A stretch of DNA of 61,513 nucleotides from Pseudomonadota bacterium. Lineage in GTDB: Bacteria; Bdellovibrionota_B; Oligoflexia; Silvanigrellales; Silvanigrellaceae. The notes under the pieces were generated by a model. The model had not been told where the DNA came from, did not search any database, and saw nothing but the letters and a program-made list of their open reading frames with translations. The stretch is taken from assembly GCA_009926615.1 (NCBI GenBank), contig RFOM01000016.1:1-61513 (forward strand), written 5' to 3'. The translations under genes and the position numbers were made by a program. Of this stretch, positions 53,570-61,513 are shown in pieces (within the stretch, counting starts at the first letter, position 1; each line of letters opens with the position of its first letter).

Positions 53570-54478
53570 TCAAAGCCGTTCGCGGAGCCCGCAACACGGA
53601 ACTTCAATGCAATCCGTCAGTGTAAAGGCGATCCCTTTTTCATAGTAGGCCGCTTCGTTAATGAAGACAGGCCATGCAGGCTCTTCAGTCCAGAGAATTT
53701 CTTTACCCGAAAAGTCGATAAAAACCGGATCGCCGCGCTGAAGCAGCCGAAAATCGGAACCCTGAAAACTCGGGTGTATCATTGCCGCAGGCAATCCGTC
53801 GGCATCCCGAGGATAATCGGCGTGGCCTTTGAAACAAAACAACGGCACCGTTTCGTCCACTGCTATTTCTTCTTCCGAATTCAGTTTTTCAATGAAATCG
53901 AGACATCCGCCGACCAGTGCAGAGGTTTTGAAAACCTGCCCTGCATGCAAAACACCATTGGCAACCGGCCCGACTTCAATTGCAAATCCCTGTGCAGAAA
54001 GAGAATTGAGAAAGCCGGGGCGAAGGGAAGGCTCTTCCCAAAGATAAGCTCTGACGTCAGGGAAAAGCGTTCTCAGATAGGCGTAAAGCAAAATGTTGAA
54101 CGGCTCCCGATTGGTCAGGACCAAACTCAAGCCCATCTGAGCCGTTGTCGTGTGCAGATCAAAAATCACGTCGGGAAGTTCGCCGTGGCATTTTACGCGC
54201 AATTCCTTTTCTATTTCGCGCGCTCTTTTCAACTCAAGAGCCTGCCCGTCGCCGAGCGGACCGGACGGATTGAAACTCCGGTTGAGATCACGGTCAACGT
54301 ACCTGCGGCAAACGGCAAATGCATCCGGATTGGCAAACAGGGTGTGCGTGTTAAAAGAAGGGCGCTGAATATCCGACGGGTCTTTCAGCCAATGACGGGC
54401 AAGAAAGGCTCCCGTGTACTCATTGCCGTGCGTTCCGCCTGAGACAAGGACATTGCGGACTTTGTTTTTCTGATTCAT
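53570..54478 (-). CDS. Aspartoacylase-type zinc carboxypeptidase-like hydrolase (ACY2)
   Basis: The 302-residue product carries the family motifs in order: SGGTHGNEYTG (zinc His and Glu), DRDLNRSF, DLHTTTAQMG (zinc His) and EVGPVANGVLHAG (catalytic Glu region), ending with PVFINEAAYYEKGIAF. This is the aspartoacylase (ACY2) branch, which cuts N-acetyl-aspartate or similar N-acyl amino acids to acetate and the amino acid. It is cytoplasmic. It is the last gene of a three-gene minus-strand operon after a lipoprotein and a secreted esterase (15-base gap). Confidence 0.85.
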   Translation of the reverse strand: MNQKNKVRNVLVSGGTHGNEYTGAFLARHWLKDPSDIQRPSFNTHTLFANPDAFAVCRRYVDRDLNRSFNPSGPLGDGQALELKRAREIEKELRVKCHGELPDVIFDLHTTTAQMGLSLVLTNREPFNILLYAYLRTLFPDVRAYLWEEPSLRPGFLNSLSAQGFAIEVGPVANGVLHAGQVFKTSALVGGCLDFIEKLNSEEEIAVDETVPLFCFKGHADYPRDADGLPAAMIHPSFQGSDFRLLQRGDPVFIDFSGKEILWTEEPAWPVFINEAAYYEKGIAFTLTDCIEVPCCGLRERL

Positions 54479-54493
54479 TTTGCCTTCCCGAAT

Positions 54494-55270
54494 TTATTTT
54501 ACTTCAGCAAGGACGTGATCGACGGCCTCGTTGAAGTCGAATGCACAATGGCCCGCCGCATCGGTGAATCTGGCCCGCAGAGGCAAACCGGCCTGAGAAT
54601 ATTTTGTCAGTCCTGCGGTCACCTGATTCAGCAGGAAATCGGTTTTTCCAATCTGCACGAACAGCGGAAAGGTTGATTCAACTGTTTTGACTCCGTTGAT
54701 TGTTCCCCTGACGGGCCATGAGCCGCCGCAAAGAGCGAGAGCCCGACCGCGCAGCTTATGGCCGTGCAGCGGATAAAAATCACCCATTAAAAATGTTGCG
54801 CCGGCTGAAATTCCCACCAGATAAACAGGCAGCTGATGCTTTGCGTATGAACCGCCAAAAAATTTAAAAACCTCGCCTTGGATAAAATTCAGCAGAAACT
54901 GGTCCTGCCCTTCGCCGTTTTTGGTTTCAAACGGCCAATTCCGGTTTGCTGTCGGTGCAGCGGGAGCTGCCGCAATAAGTTTGTGCCTGCAAAGTGAGGG
55001 CTGAAAAGACTCAAGCAGACCGGCAACACCGTCTGCGCCGCCGCGACCATGCAGCACAACCAGTAAACCTTGGGGCATGCTTTGGCGTTGTTCAGGGTTT
55101 GGTGCGGCAGATGACGCGCATTCGGAGACAGCAACTTTGGATGGGGAGAATCCCTGACTGCGGATCGAAAAAACCCGCGCCGGCCGAGCTGCATCTGCAA
55201 GGTCAGGTAAACCCGCAACAGGCAGAACCAGAAACGCAGCCAAAAGGCGAAGGAGCAGCGTCACGGTCAA
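54494..55270 (-). CDS. Secreted alpha/beta hydrolase (PHB-depolymerase/feruloyl-esterase-like)
   Basis: The 258-residue product starts at TTG 55270 (GTG 55264 is possible), with AGG just upstream. A signal peptide ends near LADA. The oxyanion loop is LLVVLHGRGGADG, the nucleophile Ser is in LVGISAGATF, and a late AGHCAFDF gives the His. This is the pattern of PHB-depolymerase-like esterases. Substrate unknown. It follows the lipoprotein gene by three bases and precedes the aspartoacylase gene by 15. Confidence 0.75.
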   Translation of the reverse strand: MTVTLLLRLLAAFLVLPVAGLPDLADAARPARVFSIRSQGFSPSKVAVSECASSAAPNPEQRQSMPQGLLVVLHGRGGADGVAGLLESFQPSLCRHKLIAAAPAAPTANRNWPFETKNGEGQDQFLLNFIQGEVFKFFGGSYAKHQLPVYLVGISAGATFLMGDFYPLHGHKLRGRALALCGGSWPVRGTINGVKTVESTFPLFVQIGKTDFLLNQVTAGLTKYSQAGLPLRARFTDAAGHCAFDFNEAVDHVLAEVK

Positions 55271-55273
55271 CGG

Positions 55274-55792
55274 TTACCTGAGATTACATGCTGCAACGGA
55301 AGCGATGGAGAACTGTGAGCTGAAGCCGGCAAGAACCTTGACCCGCTGTCCTTCACCTGCAGAACTGAAGCCGGCATAAACTTTGAATTTGCCGCTGCCC
55401 GCGAGCGTCGCCAAAACCTGCATTCTGCCCTTGCCGAACGCCTCACTGACGAACTCGCCATTCTGGTCAACGACGACAAGTGCTGCCGTAGCTGCACTTC
55501 CCTGATCGTGGGTGGCAACACAAATTGAAATGATCTGTCCTACGTCGGTCACCGCAGAAATTTCTGCGACGGGCACGGGATTGAAACAATATCCTGAAGA
55601 AAGGGAAGTCGAAGGAAAATTTCCTGCACACTGTGCAGCGGACTCTGCAAAGGACGACACCGCTCCGGATGAAGGATTAAACGTCCAGCGTTGAGTTGCC
55701 TGCGACGCAACTGACGAGTCCGGCGTAACCAAATCGGTTGAACAGCCGACTGCGGCCAAAACAGAAACAAGACCGGCAACAAACTTAACCAT
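55274..55792 (-). CDS. Small lipoprotein of unknown function
   Basis: The 172-residue product starts at the ATG at 55792, eight bases after AAAGGGGGG. The lipobox LAAVGC ends the signal. The mature protein is beta-rich (ISICVATHDQGSAATAALVVV, GKFKVYAGFSSAG, RVKVLAGFSSQF), with repeated AGFSS and cysteines in AQCAGNF, GYCFNP, SICVAT and AACNLR. It may be a jelly-roll-like fold. It is first in an operon with an esterase and an aspartoacylase. Confidence 0.6.
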   Translation of the reverse strand: MVKFVAGLVSVLAAVGCSTDLVTPDSSVASQATQRWTFNPSSGAVSSFAESAAQCAGNFPSTSLSSGYCFNPVPVAEISAVTDVGQIISICVATHDQGSAATAALVVVDQNGEFVSEAFGKGRMQVLATLAGSGKFKVYAGFSSAGEGQRVKVLAGFSSQFSIASVAACNLR

Positions 55793-55939
55793 GATTTTTA
55801 CCCCCCTTTGACAGCGCAGACGAACTGCAGCCACAAAGATTCAGGTAGCTTGAGATACGCCGGTTGCCAACAAAAAAATCATCAAATACCGGCGTTTATC
55901 TTGGTTGATTGGCCAAACCTCTGCGCCCGCCGCAGCAGG

Positions 55940-56719
55940 TTACGCGGGCACCTTTGGCTGCACTCCGTGCCACTCGAATACAATATTATCAGCAAGTTGT
56001 GAGGCCTTTTTAAACTGCTCCTCAGTCCTGACGGTCCAAACCATCAGCGGCATCCGCGCTCTGACCTTCAAAGAAATCTCTTCAGTCAGGTCGTTGATAT
56101 TGTAACTGATGAAATCGCAGTCCGGCGCGACTCCCTCACGCAGCTTGGACAGGCCCTCGGCCTCGTCCGGAGATAAAAATGCAAAGTCGGGGTCCTTGCG
56201 GTGATTGCAGGAAATGAAACCCACAGGCCAACGATCTGCACCGGTGCGAAGCCTGAGCAGCTCGGTCACGGTAAAGGGGTTGAAACTCTTGAGCGCAACG
56301 GGTCCGTTGTAAGTTGAGAGCAATTCAACAACCTTGCGCTCGAGACGTCCGTTGGTGTCGATCCCCTGCCGGTTGAAGGACTTGAGTTCAATGATGAGGG
56401 GACGCCGGCCCTGAACGAAACTCAGAACACGCGCCAGCGTGGGAATGCTCTCGCCGCTCTGACACAAACGGGTTCCCTGCAGCTCAAGGGATCTCATTTC
56501 AGAAAAATCCCTGCGCACGGAACACATCCGCTCAAGCGATTCATCATGGAAGACCATCACTTCACCGTCCGACGACAACATGACGTCAAGTTCGGCGGCA
56601 AAACCCTTGCTGACCGCCTCCATAATGGCGCCGACCGAATTTTCGGGAAACGTGCCGGCGTTATCGAAATAACCGCGGTGCGCAATCGGATGCTCTTTCA
56701 AAAAATCAATCGCAACCAT
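55940..56719 (-). CDS. Glycerophosphodiester phosphodiesterase
   Basis: The 259-residue product starts at the ATG at 56719 after GGGAG. Motifs are PIAHRGYFDNAGTFPENS (His and Arg, then Glu), ELDVMLSSDGEVMVFHDESL (Glu, Asp and His) and LIIELKSF. The enzyme cuts glycerophosphodiesters such as glycerophosphocholine to glycerol-3-phosphate and an alcohol. There is no signal peptide, so it is cytoplasmic. It is coupled to the lysophospholipase gene (two bases between), so the two can degrade phospholipids in sequence: deacylation, then head-group release. Confidence 0.9.
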   Translation of the reverse strand: MVAIDFLKEHPIAHRGYFDNAGTFPENSVGAIMEAVSKGFAAELDVMLSSDGEVMVFHDESLERMCSVRRDFSEMRSLELQGTRLCQSGESIPTLARVLSFVQGRRPLIIELKSFNRQGIDTNGRLERKVVELLSTYNGPVALKSFNPFTVTELLRLRTGADRWPVGFISCNHRKDPDFAFLSPDEAEGLSKLREGVAPDCDFISYNINDLTEEISLKVRARMPLMVWTVRTEEQFKKASQLADNIVFEWHGVQPKVPA

Positions 56720-56721
56720 AA

Positions 56722-57783
56722 TCAATCTGCTCCCGCTGTGTGTTTCCAACTTTCAAAGAATGCCAGAGTCTGACACATGACCCGCTGACGGATTGAATCC
56801 GTTTCCTGCAAAAGTTCATGCTGGGCCTTCGCTTCGTAGGCCACGATGAAACTTGTCTGACTTTGACCTGCGAACTGAACAAAATTATTTTTGACAACCT
56901 GATCCTGTCCCGCCTGCCAGACAAGCAGGGGACATTTTACAAACTTCGGAAATTCAAGATGCTCAAGCCTTTTTTCCATCAAAAGTGCTTCATGCAGCCA
57001 GCGAAAACTTGGCGAGCCCAGCTGAGTCTGCGGGTATTTTCGGAAAATACCGCGATTCCAGTCGCGACGCGCGCGGCAGTTTGTCAAATCGAATCCATAG
57101 GTACTCAATTCGAAGTTTTTTCCGCCGAGAACGTAATCTTTTTCACGACCGGACTTCAGTGCCCGATTGACCATCAATTCGACAACGAGGCGCGGATAAG
57201 GTTTGAGAACCAGTTCAACCATAGGCGCAGAAAAAACAACCGCCGCGGGAGAAAGTCGTGTCTGTGACAACCAAAGGGAAGTGACCGCTGCACCCATCGA
57301 GTGGGCGAGCACAAACAGGGGACCCTTTCGAACCGGTTCAACTTTTTGTTCATAAAATGTGGATAAGTCATTGACGTATGCCTGAAAGGACTCAACCCAT
57401 CCCACCTGACTCCGAGGCAATTCCCGCTGGGAAAATCCCTGTCCGCGGTGATCGAAACAAAAGACGTCATAACCGCGGGTAAAAAAATCGTATGCGACTT
57501 CGGCATACTTGGCGTGTGACTCGTTGCGTCCCGAGACAAGCAGAAGCGTGGCAGTCGACGATTCACTTCGCCATGCACGTGCGCTCAGCCGGACTCCCTT
57601 GAGACCGTCGAAGTCGATGTGCTCGGCTGCGTTGTAAAAGGGTTCAAAAAAAAGCGAATGAAGCTCTTCGAGTTTTTCTTCGCGGCCCGAAAAAGGAACA
57701 GCCGGAAAATCCGACAAAGATCTCAGAGGACCTTCGGAGTTGAAAGTGTCGGAACGATCAGAAGTAACAGATTTTGACGTCAT
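56722..57783 (-). CDS. Alpha/beta hydrolase, PldB-like lysophospholipase
   Basis: The 353-residue product has the Hydrolase_4 layout: VFCFDHRGQGFS, then LFVLAHSMGAAVTSLWL with the nucleophile Ser, then VWQAGQDQVV for the Asp and AKAQHELLQETD for the His. The length and order fit PldB-type lysophospholipases and monoacylglycerol lipases. No signal peptide is seen. The ribosome site is weak, so the start is uncertain. The phosphodiesterase gene follows two bases later. Confidence 0.85.
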   Translation of the reverse strand: MTSKSVTSDRSDTFNSEGPLRSLSDFPAVPFSGREEKLEELHSLFFEPFYNAAEHIDFDGLKGVRLSARAWRSESSTATLLLVSGRNESHAKYAEVAYDFFTRGYDVFCFDHRGQGFSQRELPRSQVGWVESFQAYVNDLSTFYEQKVEPVRKGPLFVLAHSMGAAVTSLWLSQTRLSPAAVVFSAPMVELVLKPYPRLVVELMVNRALKSGREKDYVLGGKNFELSTYGFDLTNCRARRDWNRGIFRKYPQTQLGSPSFRWLHEALLMEKRLEHLEFPKFVKCPLLVWQAGQDQVVKNNFVQFAGQSQTSFIVAYEAKAQHELLQETDSIRQRVMCQTLAFFESWKHTAGAD

Positions 57784-57800
57784 AGCTGAGCAGCATATCG

Positions 57801-59360
57801 TCAGCGCGGGATAAGTTCAATCCGATCGACCTTCCATCCCCAGTCAGAGACATAAGCGTCGCTCGTGAATTCGACGGTTGCGGCTGAGCCTTCAATCAGA
57901 GCACTCCAAAATTCGCCCAAACTGCCGCTTAAACGCTGCACGGGGACTCCGGAGGAGTTGCGGATGGTCAGTGTATCAGCCGAATGCGTTACAAATTTTT
58001 CAAAGTGCAATCTGAAGCCGGCAACGTCTGCGTCAAGTTGCAGCGGAATCCTCACCTCGGTTCGCGATCTGTAAGGATGTTCACTTTCAAGTGTGTAAGA
58101 AACCTTCCGGCTGCGGGTTTCATCGGCGAGCCTCAGCCGTTCACCTGTGAGTCCTGCAATTGCATTCTTGGCATTGAGGCGCCGGCCGGTCAGGCTGAAT
58201 CCGGTCAATCCCGACTTTTCGTCTGCCGCGTTCAAAATCTGACTTTTGACCTGAAAAGCTGATTTGTCCGGATACTGTGCGCGGATCTGAGCTGCGACTG
58301 CAGCCACGAGCGGACATGCCTGACTGGTTCCGGACCTGAATCCGTACTGGTCGCGGGGCAGCGTCGAAAAGATCTGCACACCCGGCGCAAAAACGTCCAC
58401 AACATGTCCAAAATTGGTGAACTCGGCTGCAAGATCCCACGAGTCGGCGGCAGCCGCAGCAATCTGATTTTCCAATCGGAAAGACGCGGGATAGCTGGGT
58501 TCTTCGTTCAAATTTTTTCGAAAATTTCCGACAGCAGAAACGAACAGCACGTCTTTGGCCATTGCATAAACAACAGCGTCATAAAGCTCCTGCGAAAAAT
58601 GCGGCGTGCCGAAACTTGCCGAAATCACCTTCGCACCGGAATCAACAGCATAGCGAATCGCACCGGCAATCTTTTGCGCAGGTACTGAAGGATGTGAACC
58701 CGAGAAAATCTGCACGGGCAAAATGCGAAAACCGGTCCACGGTGCAAAGATTCCTTTTCCGTTGCCCGACTTTGCGGAAAGCAGTCCGGCCAGATGCGTG
58801 CCGTGTCCCAAGGAATCATTTTGAACATTGGAGTCGTCTGCAAAACTCCACCCGTGAACATCATCCGCGAAGCCGTTGCCGTCATCGTCGACTCCGTTGA
58901 AGGCCTTGTCGCGTCCCAAGGCATCGGGGCCGGCTTCGCCTCGATTTACGAAGTACATGTCCTGATTCAAATCGCTGTGTGACCGGTCAACTCCGGTATC
59001 GATGAGTGCAAGAATGACGGGAGAAGCAACAGAGGGAAATGAGTCTCCCGCGGGCAGCCGGATGTCGGCACCTGCCAAACCGCGTCCTGACGCCGGTACG
59101 TCCTGACCTGAATTGTAAAAATACCATTGGCTCGACAGATAGGGATCATTCCATGCACCGGCAGAAAAAAAACCGGCATCCGCGCGAAACGAAGGCCCTG
59201 ACAGACTGTCGCGGAAGTGGACCAGCGCGGGAGAAGCGAATTGAACTTCGGGTTCCGCCGCGACGAAAAAATTCGCCGGAAACGACTGCGGCCCGCATCC
59301 GCCGAGGATGAGGCCGGCAAAAAACACACGAAAGAAAGATGCAGCGAACGGGCTGTTCAA
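57801..59360 (-). CDS. Subtilisin-like (S8) protease lipoprotein with C-terminal beta domain
   Basis: The 519-residue product starts at TTG 59360. The lipobox LGGC sets the lipid Cys at 22. The catalytic set is complete: Asp121 (LIDTGVD), His186 (GHGTHL), Asn279 (VGN) and Ser346 (SGTSQACP). GFADDVHGW and AVASNVL-like strands are typical of the family. The last 110 residues form a separate beta-sandwich (TLTIRNSSGVPV; WGWKVDRIEL) like the P or CUB-type domains that follow many secreted subtilases. It lies 18 bases after the two-domain lipoprotein, probably in one operon. Confidence 0.9.
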   Translation of the reverse strand: MNSPFAASFFRVFFAGLILGGCGPQSFPANFFVAAEPEVQFASPALVHFRDSLSGPSFRADAGFFSAGAWNDPYLSSQWYFYNSGQDVPASGRGLAGADIRLPAGDSFPSVASPVILALIDTGVDRSHSDLNQDMYFVNRGEAGPDALGRDKAFNGVDDDGNGFADDVHGWSFADDSNVQNDSLGHGTHLAGLLSAKSGNGKGIFAPWTGFRILPVQIFSGSHPSVPAQKIAGAIRYAVDSGAKVISASFGTPHFSQELYDAVVYAMAKDVLFVSAVGNFRKNLNEEPSYPASFRLENQIAAAAADSWDLAAEFTNFGHVVDVFAPGVQIFSTLPRDQYGFRSGTSQACPLVAAVAAQIRAQYPDKSAFQVKSQILNAADEKSGLTGFSLTGRRLNAKNAIAGLTGERLRLADETRSRKVSYTLESEHPYRSRTEVRIPLQLDADVAGFRLHFEKFVTHSADTLTIRNSSGVPVQRLSGSLGEFWSALIEGSAATVEFTSDAYVSDWGWKVDRIELIPR

Positions 59361-59378
59361 AATATCACAAACTCATCA

Positions 59379-60647
59379 TCAACGTTTGCAACCGGATGCA
59401 CTTTCACGCCCGACGCAGGTTGTCAGCAGGTCGCCGATGCGATCGCTCGTGGGAATGCAGTCGGCTGTTACCTGAAAAGCGGGTCCGCGTAAAGAATTTC
59501 CGAGTGCGAACGCCACTGAAACCGGACTCCCCTCGCCGTTGGCAGGAACCCAGAGCGTTCCTCCGGAAGCGAAGGTGCGGCCTGCAATCAATCCGTTGAC
59601 CGGAGTGTGATAAGAAAGCTTGCCCTTGACCTCTGCATCAGTGAATTCAAAAGAAGGTCGAAGGTAGTTGACCGGTGCGGGTTCGGTTCCGGCATGAAAT
59701 GCGGGAGCGGAATCCATGCTCACCGTGCTGAACGCAACTTCTTTCATCGTCTGCGCATCTTTGAGCTTGGCAGCCAGACCCAGAACATACTGCTCTTTGG
59801 GAGAAAGCGGTGCGCCGGCTGAAGATGCCTTTCGCCAAATCACATCAACCGCACCCGATTCGCCGCAGTTGTAAATACGCTCATGCCGAAACTGCACATC
59901 GTAATTTGCAGGACGTCCCTGCGGACGGAGATCCAATGCCGGTGCCGAAGTTCCGACTGCAGCCGGTGTGCTCTTTTGTGCAGGAAGTTTTGCAGACGAA
60001 AGCGGACCCCGATCACCCTTGAATCCGTGGGAGCCGTCGGGTGTGAGATAGGTTCTCAGACGGGCACGCACCGCGTCGGTGACCGCCTGACACTTGAACT
60101 CAAGAGTCTTTCCCTCGCTGGTCCGCAGGAAATAACGCGTTGCAAATGCACCGGCATCCTGACTTTTGGGAACAATAAATGTAGCACCCGTCACGTCGAC
60201 GATTTTCGAATTTTGACCGTTCACGCGCTGATAACCCCAACCTGAAGCCAGCTCGGAATCGGGATACTGAAGCGAATAAACAGTGTAACTGCCAACAGGG
60301 AACGAGCCTTCGGGCTTGACTGCCGGCGGAATGTAACGCGGCTCGTCGATCGTCGACACACTGCGGAATTCCAGTTTTTGTCCGTCGATACTCTCGGCAG
60401 AGCCTGCGAAACCGAGAACATAAGGGGTCACCGGTTCGCCGCCCGACTTGGACAGGCGCCACACGAGGTCGAATCCGCCTGAAGCCTTGCCTTTTGAGTC
60501 CGTGCAGTCCGCAAAACGGGTGACTTCGAACTGCTTGGCAAAACCGCCGTCTTCCGCAGACTGCACGGTGTTAAATGACCTTGGTTTGCACGCGGACAAA
60601 GACAAACCGACTGCAATGACCGTTCCGGTGAAATGTTTGATTTTCAA
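59379..60647 (-). CDS. Lipoprotein with two homologous ~150-residue domains
   Basis: The 422-residue product starts at TTG 60647, seven bases after GGGAG, and that start gives a perfect lipoprotein signal (MKIKHFTGTVIAVGLSLSAC). A longer frame upstream lacks one. The mature protein holds two copies of a domain. Each has a leading CTDS/NCGE cysteine, DLVWR or DVIWR, YVLGFA or YVLGLA, then ATFIVP or TLWVP, and a final Cys. A Pro/Ala-rich linker joins them. Family unknown. It sits directly upstream of the subtilase lipoprotein gene, so it may be a partner, inhibitor or substrate. Confidence 0.7.
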   Translation of the reverse strand: MKIKHFTGTVIAVGLSLSACKPRSFNTVQSAEDGGFAKQFEVTRFADCTDSKGKASGGFDLVWRLSKSGGEPVTPYVLGFAGSAESIDGQKLEFRSVSTIDEPRYIPPAVKPEGSFPVGSYTVYSLQYPDSELASGWGYQRVNGQNSKIVDVTGATFIVPKSQDAGAFATRYFLRTSEGKTLEFKCQAVTDAVRARLRTYLTPDGSHGFKGDRGPLSSAKLPAQKSTPAAVGTSAPALDLRPQGRPANYDVQFRHERIYNCGESGAVDVIWRKASSAGAPLSPKEQYVLGLAAKLKDAQTMKEVAFSTVSMDSAPAFHAGTEPAPVNYLRPSFEFTDAEVKGKLSYHTPVNGLIAGRTFASGGTLWVPANGEGSPVSVAFALGNSLRGPAFQVTADCIPTSDRIGDLLTTCVGRESASGCKR

Positions 60648-60887
60648 GCCGACTCTCCCGTCACATAAAATTTTCATTCCTGAATGCGTCCTTTGGTCTG
60701 GAGAGTTTAATACCATCCCTGCCCGAGCACGAAACTTCCGCCGGTGATGCCAAAAATTTGGACTGCCGCGCGCGTCAGAAGCCGCCGAAGGGGTGAATTG
60801 ACGAACCTGTGTTCGGGGGATACTCATAGTATCCGTTGACTTTTGAACGCTTTTTGCATTGATTTTTCCGGACGGAGGTCAGCAGCA

Positions 60888-61496
60888 ATGAAGGTAGGAA
60901 TCATTTCGGGCAGCCATCGCAAAAACTCCCAGTCCATGCGCATCGCACAGTGGGTAGAAAAACGGCTGTCGCAAACAGGCATCACCCAAAGAACTACAAT
61001 CCTTGAGCTGGCCACTGCGGAAATTCCGATGTGGGATGAAGGCACTTGGGAAGGCGATGAACGCTGGAAAAAAATCTGGGGAGGTCACTCTCAGGATCTG
61101 ACGAGCTGCGATGCCTTCGTGATTGTTGCCCCCGAGTATGGAGGAATGGTACCTCCGGCTCTGAAAAATATTTTTCTGCTCGCAAACAATCAGGAATTCG
61201 CACACAAACCCGCGCTCATCGTTGCGATCTCTGCCGGCCGTTCGGGTACGTATCCCGTCGCGGAATTACGGATGAGCAGCTACAAAAATACCCGAATCTG
61301 TTATTTGCCGGACCACATGATCATCCGCGACGTCGAAAAACAATTCAAAAGCGATGAGCCGGCTGACAGGTTTGAGGCTGATGCGCGCGCACGACTCGAC
61401 TACTTTCTCAAACTTCTGCGTGAATATTCAAAAGCACTTTCGGCTGTCCGCGCGAGCGGTGTTGTCGACCTGAAAACTTTTCCAAATGGTCTGTGA
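60888..61496 (+). CDS. NADPH-dependent FMN reductase family protein
   Basis: The 202-residue product starts at the ATG at 60888, behind GGAGG. The flavodoxin-like fold is shown by KVGIISGSHRKNSQSMRIA (phosphate loop), VAPEYGGMVPPALKN (the family's flavin-binding PEY motif) and SAGRSGT. Such enzymes reduce FMN, quinones or azo compounds with NAD(P)H in the cytoplasm. It is divergent from the two-domain lipoprotein gene, 240 bases apart. The stop lies 17 bases from the window end. Confidence 0.85.
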   Translation: MKVGIISGSHRKNSQSMRIAQWVEKRLSQTGITQRTTILELATAEIPMWDEGTWEGDERWKKIWGGHSQDLTSCDAFVIVAPEYGGMVPPALKNIFLLANNQEFAHKPALIVAISAGRSGTYPVAELRMSSYKNTRICYLPDHMIIRDVEKQFKSDEPADRFEADARARLDYFLKLLREYSKALSAVRASGVVDLKTFPNGL

Positions 61497-61513
61497 CCGG
61501 CAAGACGGAGGCT

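Noticed and set aside
53774..54442. A 222-codon plus-strand open frame
   Set aside because: It is antisense to the aspartoacylase gene, which has all its zinc motifs.

Overview
The window is chromosomal DNA of about 50% GC from a Gram-negative bacterium with a very large secretome. At least twelve genes encode proteins with a clear lipoprotein signal, and there are many secreted proteases, a twin-arginine substrate, DUF3015 and DUF4105 proteins, and a lipoprotein with collagen-like and Cys-rich repeats. This mix, with GTG and TTG starts placed behind good Shine-Dalgarno sites, suggests a member of the Bdellovibrionota/Oligoflexia or a relative. That placement is inference, because the window has no rRNA or other marker gene. 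I saw no tRNA, rRNA, CRISPR array, insertion sequence or integrase.

Layout. 1-4.8 kb: a truncated Cys-rich protein, an overlapping secreted protein with a polymorphic-toxin-like C-terminus, and a small immunity-like gene, the last two separated by an inverted luciferase-like monooxygenase gene. 5-10 kb: two trypsin-like lipoproteins, a small barrel-like protein, an XRE regulator and a repeat lipoprotein; the last two share a duplicated upstream sequence block. 10.2-14.6 kb: an operon of a papain-like protease, a secreted unknown and a DUF3857/transglutaminase protein. 14.9-21 kb: a DUF4105 protein, a DUF3015 pair, secreted unknowns and a trypsin-like lipoprotein split by an in-frame amber codon. 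21.2-25.5 kb: a papain-like lipoprotein, a lipoprotein with a membrane hairpin, a Tat-exported metallo-beta-lactamase-fold enzyme and a lysozyme-like lipoprotein.

25.7-31.5 kb is the most unusual part. A tight four-gene operon (prepilin, membrane-anchored Cys-rich protein, ferritin-like diiron protein, integral membrane protein) faces a second pilin-like gene whose product ends in a class I cytochrome c domain. The two pilin-like proteins share a Cys-rich repeat region. I infer an envelope appendage or pseudopilus with a redox function; nothing here proves it.

31.6-45 kb: secreted lipoproteins, a GT2/GT39 glycosyltransferase pair, a protein with duplicated Cys modules, a DUF429-like protein, another trypsin-like protein, YjbQ, a photolyase/cryptochrome, gamma-glutamyltranspeptidase and a VWA lipoprotein. 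44.6-52.3 kb: an MFS transporter, the potassium transporter Kup, small membrane and ATPase genes, and the peroxide-defence operon ahpC-ahpF with an OxyR-like site upstream. 52.3-61.5 kb: a third papain-like protein, an aspartoacylase-type operon with an esterase and a lipoprotein, a lysophospholipase/GDPD pair, a subtilase lipoprotein with a two-domain partner lipoprotein, and an FMN reductase.

Together the exported enzymes could digest proteins, peptidoglycan and phospholipids outside or at the surface of the cell, and GGT, aspartoacylase and GDPD could use the products. This would fit a predatory, epibiotic or scavenging life, but it is inference from gene content.
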